NCBI RefSeq assembly: GCF_004348985.1
Contig: NZ_SMKW01000013.1
Span: forward strand, 1-64,000
DNA length: 64,000 nucleotides
Source: Saccharopolyspora elongata
Lineage (GTDB): Bacteria > Actinomycetota > Actinomycetes > Mycobacteriales > Pseudonocardiaceae
Reading direction: 5' to 3'
Shown: positions 44,467 through 51,986 of the stretch, one piece after another
How the letters are laid out: each line of letters starts with the position of its first letter
Position numbering within the stretch: position 1 is the stretch's first letter
Program-made: the position numbers and the translations under genes
Notes under the pieces: model-generated
What the model was told of the DNA's origin: nothing
The model's database searches: none
Seen by the model: only the letters and a program-made list of their open reading frames with translations

Positions 44467-44510
44467 GAACAACGGCGAAGATCTCGACGTTCGTTCAGCC
44501 AGGCTTACCG
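44467..44510. promoter_or_regulatory. Conserved 44-nt element upstream of MFS paralogue 1
   Basis: Begins GAACAACGGCGAAGATCTCG and ends CCAGGCTTACCG. It matches 47979-48022 at 42 of 44 positions; the second copy lies between MFS paralogue 2 and its divergent LysR gene. Most likely a LysR-type binding site. Confidence 0.7.
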
Positions 44511-44647
44511 GTCTCCCATCGGGGGTCACGCCGCCTTCGCAGGTTCCTGACGGCATGTGCGTCGGACGCTCCTGATCGGGCGGAAGCGGCTGCCGACGTG
44601 GTGCGGGCGGAGTTCGGCCGGCCGCACTGAGTCGCTCACGCAAAGAG

Positions 44648-44722
44648 CTACGGAACGACAGGGCGCTCGAAAAAGGTCTCCAGCACGACGGTGGCCTGCG
44701 TGCCGCTGACCCCTTCGCTGCC
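44648..44722 (-). pseudogene. C-terminal remnant of an Lrp/AsnC-like regulator
   Basis: The minus strand ends EGVSGTQATVVLETFFERPVV-P then a stop. This resembles the last strand and tail of Lrp/AsnC regulators (PGVxxTxTxxVL...). Everything before is missing. Family call is tentative because only about 22 residues remain. Confidence 0.4.
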
Positions 44723-44840
44723 AGCACCGCGCTCTGCTCCGTCGTCATGTCGTCCGCTACGTGCCGGCGGGGTGATCGTCCGGCCTGCATGTGAAGCTGT
44801 CCGGAAGGCGACAGGTGGAGCGTTCCTGCAGGCACGGGGT

Positions 44841-44882
44841 CGTGAGTGGTTTGGAGCGCTATAGCGGTCCAAAGTACTCACG
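44841..44882. repeat. CTATAG-family hairpin copy 4 (core GCGCTATAGCGG)
   Basis: CGTGAGTGGTTTGG...GCGCTATAGCGG...CCAAAGTACTCACG. It is upstream of the DinB gene and after the Lrp-like fragment, the only copy not at the end of an intact gene. This supports the view that a gene once ended here. Confidence 0.65.
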
Positions 44883-44966
44883 AGTGTTCGTGGGCCCGGT
44901 TATTCGTTCGACTTCGCCCGTCGGGGCGGGGAAGCTGTGGGCGTTCGTCGAGCGAAGGGGATTGCT

Positions 44967-45470
44967 GTGGTTGAGCGGATCGATCCGCCGGTGGTCGGCG
45001 GTGAGCGGGAGATGCTGCGGGCATACCTCGACTTCCACCGGGCCACCCTGGCCATGAAGTGCGAGGGGCTGTCCGACGCCGACCTGCGGCGGCAGTCGAT
45101 GCCGCCTTCGACGCTCTCGCTGCTCGGCCTGGTGCGGCACATGGCCGAGGTGGAGCGCACCTGGTTCCGGCGGGTGATCGACCGCGAGGACATTCCGCTG
45201 GTGTGGTCGGACGACGGCGACTTCCAGGTCGCCTACGACGCGAGCGCGGCAACCCGCTCCGAGACGTTCGACGCCTGGCAGGCGGAGGTCGAGCACTCGC
45301 GCCGGATCGAAGCCGCGGCCGAGTCGCTCGACGTGACCGCGCCCCAGCCGAGGTGGGGCAAGGACGTGTCGCTGCGGCTGGTGATGCTGCACCTCATCCA
45401 CGAGTACGCCCGGCACAACGGCCACGCGGATTTCCTGCGGGAGGGCATCGACGGGGTCGTCGGGGCCTGA
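44967..45470 (+). CDS. DinB family protein (DUF664)
   Basis: A 167-residue four-helix-bundle protein: LSLLGLVRHMAEVERTWFRR (with the metal His), DASAATRSETFDAWQAEVEH and MLHLIHEYARHNGHADFLRE (His-x3-His... pattern). The DinB fold binds a metal through His and includes thiol transferases such as those of mycothiol and bacillithiol metabolism. A specific function cannot be given. GTG 44967 follows AAGGGG. Confidence 0.82.
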   Translation: MVERIDPPVVGGEREMLRAYLDFHRATLAMKCEGLSDADLRRQSMPPSTLSLLGLVRHMAEVERTWFRRVIDREDIPLVWSDDGDFQVAYDASAATRSETFDAWQAEVEHSRRIEAAAESLDVTAPQPRWGKDVSLRLVMLHLIHEYARHNGHADFLREGIDGVVGA

Positions 45471-45486
45471 GCGCGCCCGGGAACCG

Positions 45487-46404
45487 TCAACCGCACGTGC
45501 GGGACAGGACCGCCCGCGCCGCCTTCCGCAGGGCGGCGACGAACGGCTTGTCGTGGTTGGCGGGCAGCCAGGCCAGCGCGGACGTCCACGGCTCCAGGTC
45601 GGTGACGTCCACATAGGACACTCCCGGTCGCGGGTACAGCTCCCGGCCGACCGTCGGCGGGAAGAGCAGCCCGCCGCCCATGGCGATCAACTGCAGGCCG
45701 CTCTCGAAGTCGCCCATCGCGTGCGGGCTGTACCGGGCGGGACGGCCGCCCGGGCGCGGGTCGACGGCCCAGAAGTCCTGGTAGACCTTGGGAACCCGGT
45801 CCGACCAGCCGATGTGCTCCCGGTCGGCGAGGTCGGCCAGCGCCAGCGGGCCCTCGGCGGCCAGCGGGTCGTCGGCGGGCATCGCTGCGCACCGCGGGCC
45901 GCTGTCCAGCGGAAGCGCCCGGATGCCGTTCGGGACCGGCAGGAACAGGAACGCCGCGTCCACGTCGCCGCGCGAAACGGCTTCGGTGGCATCGAATCCG
46001 GTGCGCAACACCTGGACTTCCAGCTGCGGCAGGCGGCGCCGGAGTTCGTCCAGGATCGCCGGAATCGGCGGCAGGGAGGTGATCGCCTCGAACGAGCCGA
46101 TCACGATCCGCCCGGAGCCGGCCTGCGCGTCGGCCTCGCGGCGCAGCTCCTGCATCGCGTGCACCACCGCCCGCATCCGCGCCTGCAGCGCCTCTCCGGC
46201 GGCGCTCAGCGCCACTCGGCGGGAGGTCCGGTCGACCAGGGCCACCCCGAGGTCGCGCTCCAGCGACTTGATGTGGCGGGAGAACGTGGGCTGGGCCATG
46301 AACGCGCGTGCCGCGGCGCGGCCGAAGTGCAGTTCTTCGGCCAGGAGCAGGAACAACCGGATCTGCTGGATGCTCGGGTTCCCCGAACCGCCCAGCTTCG
46401 CCAT
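45487..46404 (-). CDS. LysR family regulator 1
   Basis: A 305-residue LysR regulator: LHFGRAAARAFMAQPTFSRH at about residues 25-44 (recognition helix QPTFSRHIKSLE), RTSRRVALSAAGEALQARM hinge, then the effector domain. It follows MFS paralogue 2 by 143 nt on the same strand. Its effector domain reads SRGDVDAAFLFLPVPNG. Effector and targets unknown. Confidence 0.9.
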   Translation of the reverse strand: MAKLGGSGNPSIQQIRLFLLLAEELHFGRAAARAFMAQPTFSRHIKSLERDLGVALVDRTSRRVALSAAGEALQARMRAVVHAMQELRREADAQAGSGRIVIGSFEAITSLPPIPAILDELRRRLPQLEVQVLRTGFDATEAVSRGDVDAAFLFLPVPNGIRALPLDSGPRCAAMPADDPLAAEGPLALADLADREHIGWSDRVPKVYQDFWAVDPRPGGRPARYSPHAMGDFESGLQLIAMGGGLLFPPTVGRELYPRPGVSYVDVTDLEPWTSALAWLPANHDKPFVAALRKAARAVLSRTCG

Positions 46405-46547
46405 AGCCGCGAGGCTATCAATCCGCCGCGATGCCGTATCGAAGATCCCTTCCGCGGACGGCCTCCGCCGCGAAAGACTCCACCTGCCACTGGGGGAAAG
46501 GTGCGGGCGCCCCGGTCGGATACCGCCGACCGGGGCGCCGCTGCTCG

Positions 46548-47915
46548 TCACGCCGGGACCGGCTCCCGTCGCTTGCCGGTCCGGAGGCTGAAGGCGCTGA
46601 TCGCGGTGGCGATCAGGGCTGCGGCGAAGGGGACGGCGAGCGCCGCGCGGAAGCCGTCGAGCGGCGTTCCGGGCGCGGCGACGTTGACCGCGGCGGCGCC
46701 GGCGAGGCCGAGCGCCGCGCCGAACTGGAACGACGTGTAGAGCAGGCCGCCGGCGAGGCCTTGTTCGGAGTCTTCGACGCCGTCGGTGGTGACGATGGTC
46801 AGCGGCCCGTACACCAGCGCTAACCCCAGGCCGAGTATCACCAGGCCCGGGGCCATCGCGGCGTACGTCCAGTCCGCGCCGAGCGGCAGGAACAGCGCGT
46901 ACCCGAGCGCGGAGACGAGCATGCCGCCGAAGATCAGCCGGACGTTGCCGAACCGCCGGACCAGCCATGGCGTGAGCGTGGGCGCGAGCACCACGTCGAG
47001 GCCGAGCGCGATCAGCGCGAAGCTGGTCTGCAGCGTCGACCAGCCGCGCAGCTCCTGCAGGTACAGCACCACCAAGAACTGGAAGCCGAAGAAACCGCTG
47101 AACAGCAGCAGCCCGATGGCGTTGTTGCGAAGCAGTGGTGCGCTGCGGAAGATGCCCAGCCGCACCAGCGGCTCGGTGGCACGGCGTTCGATGGCGACGA
47201 ACGCGGCCAGCAGGGCACCGCCTGCCGCGAACGTGATCAGCGTCCACTCGATGCTGGTGTGCGTGGCGCGTTCGACTCCGAGGACGATCAGCACGATGGC
47301 GGTGGTGATGGCGACGCCGCCGGCCACGTCGACGCGTCCGGCGCGACGCTCCGGCTGCGGTGACTCGGGCACCAGGGCGAGCGCGCCGACCAGGATGAGG
47401 AACGACATGACGACCGGCGCGAAGAACACCCACCGCCAGCCGATCGCGGTGAGCAGGCCGCCGACGACCAGCCCGATCGAGAAACCGCCCGCCGCCGTGC
47501 CGGAGTAGACGAGCAGGGCCTTGTTGCGCTTCGGGCCTTCTTCGAAGCTCGTGGTGATGATGGACAGCCCGGCAGGCGTCATGAAGGCGGCGGCGACACC
47601 GGTCACGAACCGGGCGACGATCAGCATCCAGCCATCGGAGGCGAGCCCACCCAGGCCGGAGAAGACCAGGAAGACGGCCAGCCACCCGATGAACATCCGG
47701 CGGCGGCCGAACAGGTCCGCCGCCCGGCCTCCCACCAGCATGAACCCGCCGTAGCCGAGGACGTAGGCGCTCATCACCCACTGCAGTTCGCCGGTGGACA
47801 TGCCGAGTTCGGCGCGGATGGCGGGCAGCGCGACGTTGAGCATCGCCACGTCGATGCCTTCCAAGAAGATCGCCCCGCACAGGACCATCAGCACGCCCCA
47901 ATTGCGCGCAGTCAT
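46548..47915 (-). CDS. MFS exporter, DHA2-type, paralogue 2
   Basis: A 455-residue MFS transporter almost the same as the gene at 42998-44404: TGELQWVMSAYVLGYGGFML, GGRAADLFGRRRMFIGWLAV and SFEEGPKRNKALLVYSGTAA are shared nearly residue for residue. The two differ mostly in the C-terminal half. It is divergent from LysR regulator 2 with the conserved 44-nt element between. Probably efflux, under that LysR. Confidence 0.9.
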   Translation of the reverse strand: MTARNWGVLMVLCGAIFLEGIDVAMLNVALPAIRAELGMSTGELQWVMSAYVLGYGGFMLVGGRAADLFGRRRMFIGWLAVFLVFSGLGGLASDGWMLIVARFVTGVAAAFMTPAGLSIITTSFEEGPKRNKALLVYSGTAAGGFSIGLVVGGLLTAIGWRWVFFAPVVMSFLILVGALALVPESPQPERRAGRVDVAGGVAITTAIVLIVLGVERATHTSIEWTLITFAAGGALLAAFVAIERRATEPLVRLGIFRSAPLLRNNAIGLLLFSGFFGFQFLVVLYLQELRGWSTLQTSFALIALGLDVVLAPTLTPWLVRRFGNVRLIFGGMLVSALGYALFLPLGADWTYAAMAPGLVILGLGLALVYGPLTIVTTDGVEDSEQGLAGGLLYTSFQFGAALGLAGAAAVNVAAPGTPLDGFRAALAVPFAAALIATAISAFSLRTGKRREPVPA

Positions 47916-47978
47916 CTGCGATTCCTCAAAGGTGTGGGGAATTTCTGATGACACCAGCCTCGATCCGCCGCTCGCCGG

Positions 47979-48022
47979 GAACAACGGCGAAGATCTCGAC
48001 GTTTGTTCAACCAGGCTTACCG
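47979..48022. promoter_or_regulatory. Conserved 44-nt element between MFS paralogue 2 and LysR 2
   Basis: Begins GAACAACGGCGAAGATCTCG and includes GTTTGTTCAACCAGGCTTAC. The ends GAACAACG and CGTTTGTTC form an imperfect dyad. Good candidate for the LysR 2 operator, 17 nt before that gene. Confidence 0.72.
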
Positions 48023-48038
48023 ATAGGGAGGGCGGCGC

Positions 48039-48938
48039 ATGGAGCGCGATGAACTGGAGTGCTTCCTGATCCTCGCCGAAGAGCTGCACTTCGGACGGAC
48101 CGCCGACCGGATGCGCCTGTCGCGGGCCAGGGTGAGCCAGCTCGTGCAGCGCCTCGAACGCCGTGTCGGCGCGCCGCTGTTCGCCCGGACGAGCCGCCGC
48201 GTCGCGCTCACCCCGCTCGGCCGCCAGCTCCGCGACGACCTCGAACCGCACCACCGCGCGATCGACGCCGCCCTGGCGCGTGCCGTGTCGAACGCGCGGA
48301 GCATCAACGGCGTGCTGCACGTCGGCTTCTCCAACCCGCTGGCCGGCGAGATCGTGTTGAAGGCGGCGGAGGCGATGCACACCGAGCACCCGGAGCTGGC
48401 CGTGGAGATTTGCGAGGTGCCGATGGCGGACCCGTACGGCCAGCTGCGCCGGGGCGAGTTCGACGTGCAGCTGACGGAGTTCCCGGTGCGCGAGGACGAT
48501 CTCAGCGGGAGCCCGGGCCTGTTCACGGAGCCGCGCACGCTGGCGATCGCGGCCGCCCACCCGCTGGCCGACAAGGACGCCGTGTCGGTGGAAGACCTCG
48601 TCGAGGTGCCGCTGCTGGCCATCGACGGCGCGCTGCCGGACTACCTGCTGGAACACCACGTGCCGACGCACACGCCGAGCGGCCGACCGATCGGCCGCGG
48701 TCCGGCGGTCACCAACATGCAGGAAGCGCTGATGCTCGTCGCGGCGGGCAAGGGCGCCTTGCTGTGCGCGGCGCACACCGCCACCTACTTCGCCAGGCCC
48801 GGCGTCTCGTACGTGCGGTTCATGGACGCCGAGCCGGTCGGATACGGCCTCGTCTGGCGATCGGCCGACAGTAACGGAGCGGTGCAAGCCTTCGCCCGGA
48901 CCGCCAACGCGGTCGCGCGAGACCTGGCGAGCCGCTAG
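48039..48938 (+). CDS. LysR family regulator 2
   Basis: A 299-residue LysR regulator: ELECFLILAEELHFGRTADR at the N-terminus, recognition helix RARVSQLVQRLERR, hinge RTSRRVALTPLGRQ and an effector domain from about residue 90. ATG 48039 follows TAGGGAGG. It is divergent from MFS paralogue 2, its likely target. Its stop overlaps that of LysR 3. Confidence 0.92.
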   Translation: MERDELECFLILAEELHFGRTADRMRLSRARVSQLVQRLERRVGAPLFARTSRRVALTPLGRQLRDDLEPHHRAIDAALARAVSNARSINGVLHVGFSNPLAGEIVLKAAEAMHTEHPELAVEICEVPMADPYGQLRRGEFDVQLTEFPVREDDLSGSPGLFTEPRTLAIAAAHPLADKDAVSVEDLVEVPLLAIDGALPDYLLEHHVPTHTPSGRPIGRGPAVTNMQEALMLVAAGKGALLCAAHTATYFARPGVSYVRFMDAEPVGYGLVWRSADSNGAVQAFARTANAVARDLASR

Positions 48939-49819
48939 GCGTCGGCGAGGACGTCGGCGAACGCCAGGACGCGGGTGGTCGCCGCGGCGCGGGGCCAGAC
49001 CAGGCCGAGGATGGAGTCCGGTAGGCCGGTGACCGGGACGAACGCGATGTCGCGGCGGGCGTGGGAGATCGCGCAGGGGCGGCAGAGCAGCATCGCGCCG
49101 CGGTTGGCGGCGGCGCGGGTGATGCCTTCCTGCAGGGTGGTGATCGTGCTCGCGCGCGGGATCGGGCGGCCGCTCGGCGTGCGCGGCGGTGTTTGGGCGT
49201 CGCGCCAGTAGGGCGGCGCCGGTTCGGCGGGCGTGATCAGTTCGGCGTCGGCGAGTTCTTCGGCGGAAACCGAATCCAGGGCGGCGAAGCGATGCCGCAG
49301 CGAGACCGCGATGTTCGGCTGCTGGCGCGAGAACGTCGGCCCGACCACGAGGTCCGGCTCCTGCACCGGCAGCAGCACGATCGCCGCGTCGACCTCGCCG
49401 CGGCGCAGCGCGCCGAACGGATCGCTCAGCGGGATCTCGGAGATCTCGGTGGCGCAGTCGGGAAATCGCGACTGGAAGGCGTCGATCCGGGCCATCACGG
49501 GCTCGGAGACCTGCCCCTGGAAGCCGAGGCGCAGCACGCCCCGCACGCCTCGCGCCTCTGCTCGGGTTCGTTCGACGACGTCCTTGAGGCCGTCGTAAGC
49601 CGGGCGGAGGTCGGCGAGGAAGCGCTCGCCGAGCGCGGTGAGGCGGACCCTGCGGTTGGTGCGGTCGATCAGCCGCGCGCCGAGCCGGCTCTCCAGCGAG
49701 CGCAGCAGCTGGCTGACCCGGCTCTGCGACACGTAGAGGCGTTCGCCGGCGCGGCCGAAGTGCAGTTCCTCGGCGAGCACCAGGAAGCACTCCAGCTCCC
49801 GAACCTCCAGGCCGCCCAT
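48935..49819 (-). CDS. LysR family regulator 3
   Basis: A 294-residue LysR regulator related to LysR 2: ELECFLVLAEELHFGRAGER, recognition helix QSRVSQLLRSLESR, hinge RTNRRVRLTALGER. It is convergent with LysR 2; the two stop codons share CTAG at 48935-48938. ATG 49819 follows GGAGGAGG. It is divergent from MFS gene 3, its likely target. Confidence 0.92.
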   Translation of the reverse strand: MGGLEVRELECFLVLAEELHFGRAGERLYVSQSRVSQLLRSLESRLGARLIDRTNRRVRLTALGERFLADLRPAYDGLKDVVERTRAEARGVRGVLRLGFQGQVSEPVMARIDAFQSRFPDCATEISEIPLSDPFGALRRGEVDAAIVLLPVQEPDLVVGPTFSRQQPNIAVSLRHRFAALDSVSAEELADAELITPAEPAPPYWRDAQTPPRTPSGRPIPRASTITTLQEGITRAAANRGAMLLCRPCAISHARRDIAFVPVTGLPDSILGLVWPRAAATTRVLAFADVLADA

Positions 49820-49854
49820 GTCCCTCCTCCGCTCGATGAGCACAGCTGATCCAA

Positions 49855-49879
49855 GGATGAGGACTTCGGCGTTGTTCCC
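49855..49879. promoter_or_regulatory. Related LysR-site candidate upstream of MFS gene 3
   Basis: The minus strand reads GGGAACAACGCCGAAGTCCT, close to GGGAACAACGGCGAAGATCT of the element at 47977-47996. It is between LysR 3 and MFS gene 3. Confidence 0.6.
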
Positions 49880-49906
49880 GGTAGGCGGGCCGTCGAGGCT
49901 GTGACC

Positions 49907-51076
49907 ATGACAACGACCGACACCTCGACCCCGCCCGTGGTGCGGGGCTGGCCCGCCGTCGCGGCGGTCGCCGCGGCGACGTTCTCCGTGGTCACCACCG
50001 AGATGCTGCCGGTCGGCCTGCTCACGTCGCTCGCCGCGGAGCTCCGCGCGCCGGAAGGCGTGGCGGGCCTGACGATGACGGTGCCCGGCCTGATCGCGGC
50101 GTTCGCCGCGCCGCTGCTCACCGTCGGCGTCGGGCGGCTGGACCGGCGCTGGGTGCTGGTCGCGCTGATGGCTTTGCTGGCCTCGGCGAACCTACTCTCG
50201 GCGGTGACGCCGAACCTGCCGCTGCTCGTCGCGCTGCGGGTGCTCGTCGGCGTGTCCATCGGCGGGGTGTGGGCGATCGCGGCGAGCTCGGCCATGCGGC
50301 TGGTGCCGGAGCGGTCGGTGGGCGCTGCGACGTCGCTGATCTTCAGCGGGATCGCGGTGGCCTCGGTGCTCGGCGTTCCGGCGGGGACGTTCATCGGCGA
50401 GCTCGGCGGCTGGCGCGCGTCGTTCGCCGTCATGGGCGTTGTGTCGCTGGTGGTGGCGGTTGCGCTCGCGGTGCTGCTGCCGCCGTTGCCCGCCGAGGAG
50501 CCGATGCGCTTCAGCGTCGTGCCGCAGTTGTTGCGCAGCGGCGCGGTGCGGGTCGGGCTGTTCGTCATCTTGCTGCTGGTGTCCGGGCATTTCGCGGCCT
50601 ACACCTACGTGCGGCCCGTGCTGGAACAAGTGTCCGCTGTGGACTCCGAATTGATCAGCTTGCTCCTGCTGGCGTACGGATTGGCCGGGGTGGCGGGGAA
50701 TTTCGCGGGTGGTGCGGCGTCGGCCCGCGATCCGCGCCGCACCCTGTTGCTGATCTCGGCAGTGCTCGCGGCGGCGGTGCTCGCGCTCGGCCTGCCGCTC
50801 GGCGTCGTCGGTGCGACAGCGGCGCTGCTGGTCTGGGGCGTCGCCTACGGCGGTGTCTCGGTGAGCACGCAGAACTGGCTGCTCGCCGCGGCGCCGCACG
50901 CCAGGGAAGCGGCATCGTCGCTGTTCGTGGCGGTCTTCAACGTCGCGATCGCCCTGGGCGCCCTGCTAGGCGGCCGGATGGTCGACGCGATCTCCCCGTC
51001 CAGCGCCTTCTTCCTCGCCGCGGCCCTGGCCCTGGCCGCGCTGCTCGTGGCCGCCGCCGGGCGCACGTCCCGGTGA
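49907..51076 (+). CDS. MFS exporter 3, DHA1-type
   Basis: A 389-residue 12-segment MFS transporter of the DHA1 branch: AATFSVVTTEMLPVGLLTSL at TM1, RVLVGVSIGGVWAIAASSAM at TM4 and GVPAGTFIGELGGWRASFAV (antiporter motif C region). It is not close to paralogues 1 and 2. It is divergent from LysR 3 with a shared site type. ATG 49907 is used; GTG 49901 is in frame. Confidence 0.88.
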   Translation: MTTTDTSTPPVVRGWPAVAAVAAATFSVVTTEMLPVGLLTSLAAELRAPEGVAGLTMTVPGLIAAFAAPLLTVGVGRLDRRWVLVALMALLASANLLSAVTPNLPLLVALRVLVGVSIGGVWAIAASSAMRLVPERSVGAATSLIFSGIAVASVLGVPAGTFIGELGGWRASFAVMGVVSLVVAVALAVLLPPLPAEEPMRFSVVPQLLRSGAVRVGLFVILLLVSGHFAAYTYVRPVLEQVSAVDSELISLLLLAYGLAGVAGNFAGGAASARDPRRTLLLISAVLAAAVLALGLPLGVVGATAALLVWGVAYGGVSVSTQNWLLAAAPHAREAASSLFVAVFNVAIALGALLGGRMVDAISPSSAFFLAAALALAALLVAAAGRTSR

Positions 51077-51118
51077 CCGGTTCTGCCTGGCCGGGTTCGG
51101 GAGCACTTCAGGGTGCCG

Positions 51119-51188
51119 GGGGCGCCGTTTTCGCGCGAAATCGGCGCCCCGCAGGCGTGGCGAACGCCGTTTTCGCGCGAAAACGGCG
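51119..51188. terminator. Two TTTCGCGCGAAA-family palindromes in a row
   Basis: Palindrome one, 51119-51150 (32 bp, one mismatched pair): GGGGCGCCGTTTTCGC and its complement. Palindrome two, 51165-51188 (24 bp, perfect): CGCCGTTTTCGC|GCGAAAACGGCG. They follow the MFS 3 stop and precede the ArsR operator. They relate to the palindrome at 8381-8414 and probably end the MFS 3 mRNA. Confidence 0.72.
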
Positions 51189-51225
51189 CACGGATCCGCA
51201 GGACGGCATCGACCCGGCCCTGGTT

Positions 51226-51249
51226 GCATGACAGTCCGGCATGTCATGC
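51226..51249 (+). promoter_or_regulatory. Operator dyad of the arsR-type gene
   Basis: GCATGACA (51226-51233) and TGTCATGC (51242-51249) are perfect complements 8 nt apart, 33 nt before the start codon. Typical placement for self-repression by an ArsR-type regulator. Confidence 0.65.
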
Positions 51250-51281
51250 GAAAGTATCGGCTGACGGATCGGGGTGGGTTG

Positions 51282-51614
51282 ATGGACGGCGAGGAGCTGC
51301 TGGCGTTCCTCGGTGCCGTGGGGCATGCGCAGCGCCTGCGGATCATCGCCGAGCTCGCCGACGGGCGGCTGTACGTGAGCGAGCTCGCGCGTCGGCTCGG
51401 CATGTCCCGGCCGCTGCTCTACATGCACCTGGAGCGCCTGGAGAAGGCCGATCTCGTCGCGGGACACCTGGAGCTGTCCGCCGACGGCAAGGCGCTCAAG
51501 TACTTCGAACTGCGTCCCTTCGAACTCCGCCTCGACGTGGCCACCATCCGCGCGGCGGTGCGGGAGTCGGGCGACGAAGCGGGCTCGAACGACGGGAAGG
51601 GGACCCGGAAATGA
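51282..51614 (+). CDS. ArsR-like winged-helix regulator
   Basis: A 110-residue winged helix: EELLAFLGAVGHAQRLRIIA, LYVSELARRLGMSRPLLYMH (recognition helix), LSADGKALKYFELRPFELRL wing. It has no Cys metal site. ATG 51282 is used because the dyad and promoter lie upstream of it. Its stop overlaps the next start (ATGA), so it is coupled to a membrane protein gene. Confidence 0.83.
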   Translation: MDGEELLAFLGAVGHAQRLRIIAELADGRLYVSELARRLGMSRPLLYMHLERLEKADLVAGHLELSADGKALKYFELRPFELRLDVATIRAAVRESGDEAGSNDGKGTRK

Positions 51615-51844
51615 CCAATGCCGTGGTCGGCATCGCGATCGTCCTGATCATCGTCGCCGGCATCACGATCGGCTTCATCGCCTACTTCCGGATGCTGCGG
51701 CACCGGGCCGACGCCGAGGCGATGGCCGAGTACCGCGAGTTCGCGGCGCGGGCGACCGCCGAGCAGGAGGAGCTGCGCCGGGAGATCGCCGAGATGCACG
51801 GGCGGCTCAAGGAGGTCGAGTCGCTGCTGCGCAGCGTCGGCTGA
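51611..51844 (+). CDS. Small membrane coiled-coil protein coupled to arsR
   Basis: A 77-residue protein: one N-terminal helix (VVGIAIVLIIVAGITIGFIA) followed by a charged coiled coil (EQEELRREIAEMHGRLKEVE). The layout resembles PspB-type proteins but without clear sequence similarity. It is translationally coupled to the ArsR-like gene. It could tether a partner or the regulator to the membrane, which is an inference. Confidence 0.75.
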   Translation: MTNAVVGIAIVLIIVAGITIGFIAYFRMLRHRADAEAMAEYREFAARATAEQEELRREIAEMHGRLKEVESLLRSVG

Positions 51845-51860
51845 CGCGCAGCTTTTCCCG

Positions 51861-51894
51861 GCGGGAGGGCCGTTTTCGGTCCTCCCGCTTTTTG
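51861..51894 (+). terminator. Intrinsic terminator of the arsR operon
   Basis: GCGGGAGGGCC, loop GTTTTC, GGTCCTCCCGC then TTTTT. The stem is 11 bp with one G-T pair, followed by a T-run. Confidence 0.85.
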
Positions 51895-51919
51895 CTGTCC
51901 CCGGTTCGGATCGGCTCGC

Positions 51920-51965
51920 TTGACCTCGCTATCTTCCACCTGTAAGTCTGATCTTACATGCGTAA
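51920..51965 (+). promoter_or_regulatory. mmpL promoter with overlapping operator
   Basis: -35 TTGACC (51920-51925), 17 bp, -10 TAAGTC (51943-51948). TGTAAG (51941-51946) and CTTACA (51953-51958) form a perfect dyad on the -10 box; CTTAC and GTAAG (51961-51965) form a second. A repressor bound here would block RNA polymerase. No regulator is directly adjacent apart from the ArsR-like gene. Confidence 0.68.
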
Positions 51966-51986
51966 GGATTCGAGGAGCTGGGGCGA

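Noticed and set aside
40507-45000. Integrative element with att sites at tRNA-Thr
   Set aside because: No integrase, relaxase or phage gene and no repeat of the tRNA 3' end was found in the window.
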